Of a stretch of 7,157 nucleotides of DNA, positions 6,950 through 7,157 are shown piece by piece. The stretch is from the NCBI GenBank assembly GCA_018400255.1, contig JAGYMO010000158.1, forward strand, positions 1 to 7,157, given 5' to 3'. The translations under genes were made by a program, and so were the position numbers. This DNA comes from Deltaproteobacteria bacterium (lineage in GTDB: Bacteria; Desulfobacterota; DSM-4660; Desulfatiglandales; B25-G16). A model generated the notes under the pieces. The model saw only the letters and a program-made list of their open reading frames with translations, was not told the DNA's origin and ran no database searches. How positions within the stretch are numbered: the stretch's first letter is position 1; every line of letters starts with the position of its first letter.

Positions 6950-7127
6950 ATTGTTTATTTCTATAATCTTTTCATTTAGAATAGAATTACTCTATACAAA
7001 ACTTGAGTTTCACTTCGTTGAAATATTCCCCCTTGCCTTGAAGCTGCGTTAAAAATCTCATTGTCTATTTTTAAAAAATCAATAACATATAAACTAAACA
7101 GCATTAATTATGTTATAAAGATATTTA

Positions 7128-7157
7128 ATGAATAAGGATTCTTACCAAAGGAAACGT
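7128..7157 (+). CDS. possible 5' end of a gene running off the right edge
   Basis: ATG at 7128-7130 opens a frame (MNKDSYQRKR) that has no stop before the window ends. The only ribosome-site-like sequence is a weak AAAG at 7117-7120. It would be divergent from selD. Equally possible is the C-terminal end of a - strand gene upstream of selD, in a frame that ends with TAA at 7127-7125. Ten codons cannot decide between them and no product can be assigned. Confidence 0.22.
   Translation, partial: MNKDSYQRKR

Larger units (their letters stand above)
6829..7127. other. AT-rich region upstream of selD, no convincing gene
   Basis: About 300 bases, mostly very AT-rich. It holds the selD ribosome site, a likely selD promoter and a leader of roughly 80-90 bases containing a weak GGATA/TATCC hairpin. 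A less AT-rich island at about 7005-7055 contains the hairpin TTTCA/TGAAA with a 6-base loop at 7009-7024 and a 24-codon - strand ORF (7061-6987) without a ribosome site. I see no tRNA or known riboswitch. Confidence 0.55.

Noticed and set aside
6987..7061. 24-residue - strand ORF as a small gene
   Set aside because: No Shine-Dalgarno, very short, and inside a block that may be a dispersed repeat.

Overview
The window is AT-rich bacterial chromosomal DNA. It carries a tight four-gene operon on the + strand (425-5386) facing a selenophosphate synthetase gene and a decayed flavin-binding gene on the - strand (5397-6828). The operon encodes a membrane-anchored transglutaminase-like protein, an ABC ATPase, a roughly 12-helix ABC-2-like permease and a PHP-domain metallohydrolase. 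No phage, IS, CRISPR or RNA gene is visible.

The organism cannot be named from sequence alone. It must decode UGA as selenocysteine, because its own SelD carries an in-frame UGA at the catalytic position. That trait, the AT-rich composition and the gene types fit an anaerobic, Gram-negative-type lineage such as Desulfobacterota, Nitrospirota or Brocadiales-type Planctomycetota. This is an inference only.

Layout: 1-60 may hold the 5' end of a divergent - strand gene that leaves the window. 61-424 is an AT-rich leader with no convincing gene. 425-5386 is the operon: its genes overlap by 4 and 26 bases or abut (TAAATG), so they are almost certainly co-transcribed and translationally coupled. 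At 5387-5417 the two transcription units converge, with 10 bases between stop codons and a hairpin across the junction. 5397-5676 (-) is a pyridoxamine-5'-phosphate-oxidase-like gene with a frameshift near its start and a short C-terminus. 5779-6828 (-) is selD, read through UGA at 6780-6778, with a SECIS-like hairpin right after it. 6829-7127 is the selD upstream region with a sigma70-like promoter. At the right edge a + strand ORF may begin at 7128.

Working together: the ATPase and permease should form an exporter. The transglutaminase-like protein faces the extracytoplasmic side and the PHP enzyme is cytoplasmic, so the operon could export and process a substrate, but that substrate is not evident. 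SelD makes selenophosphate for Sec-tRNA synthesis and itself needs Sec, so its expression depends on its own product. The most notable observations are the Sec-containing SelD, which a standard gene caller would start at internal Met45 and so lose the active site, and the uncharacterised transglutaminase/ABC/PHP operon.
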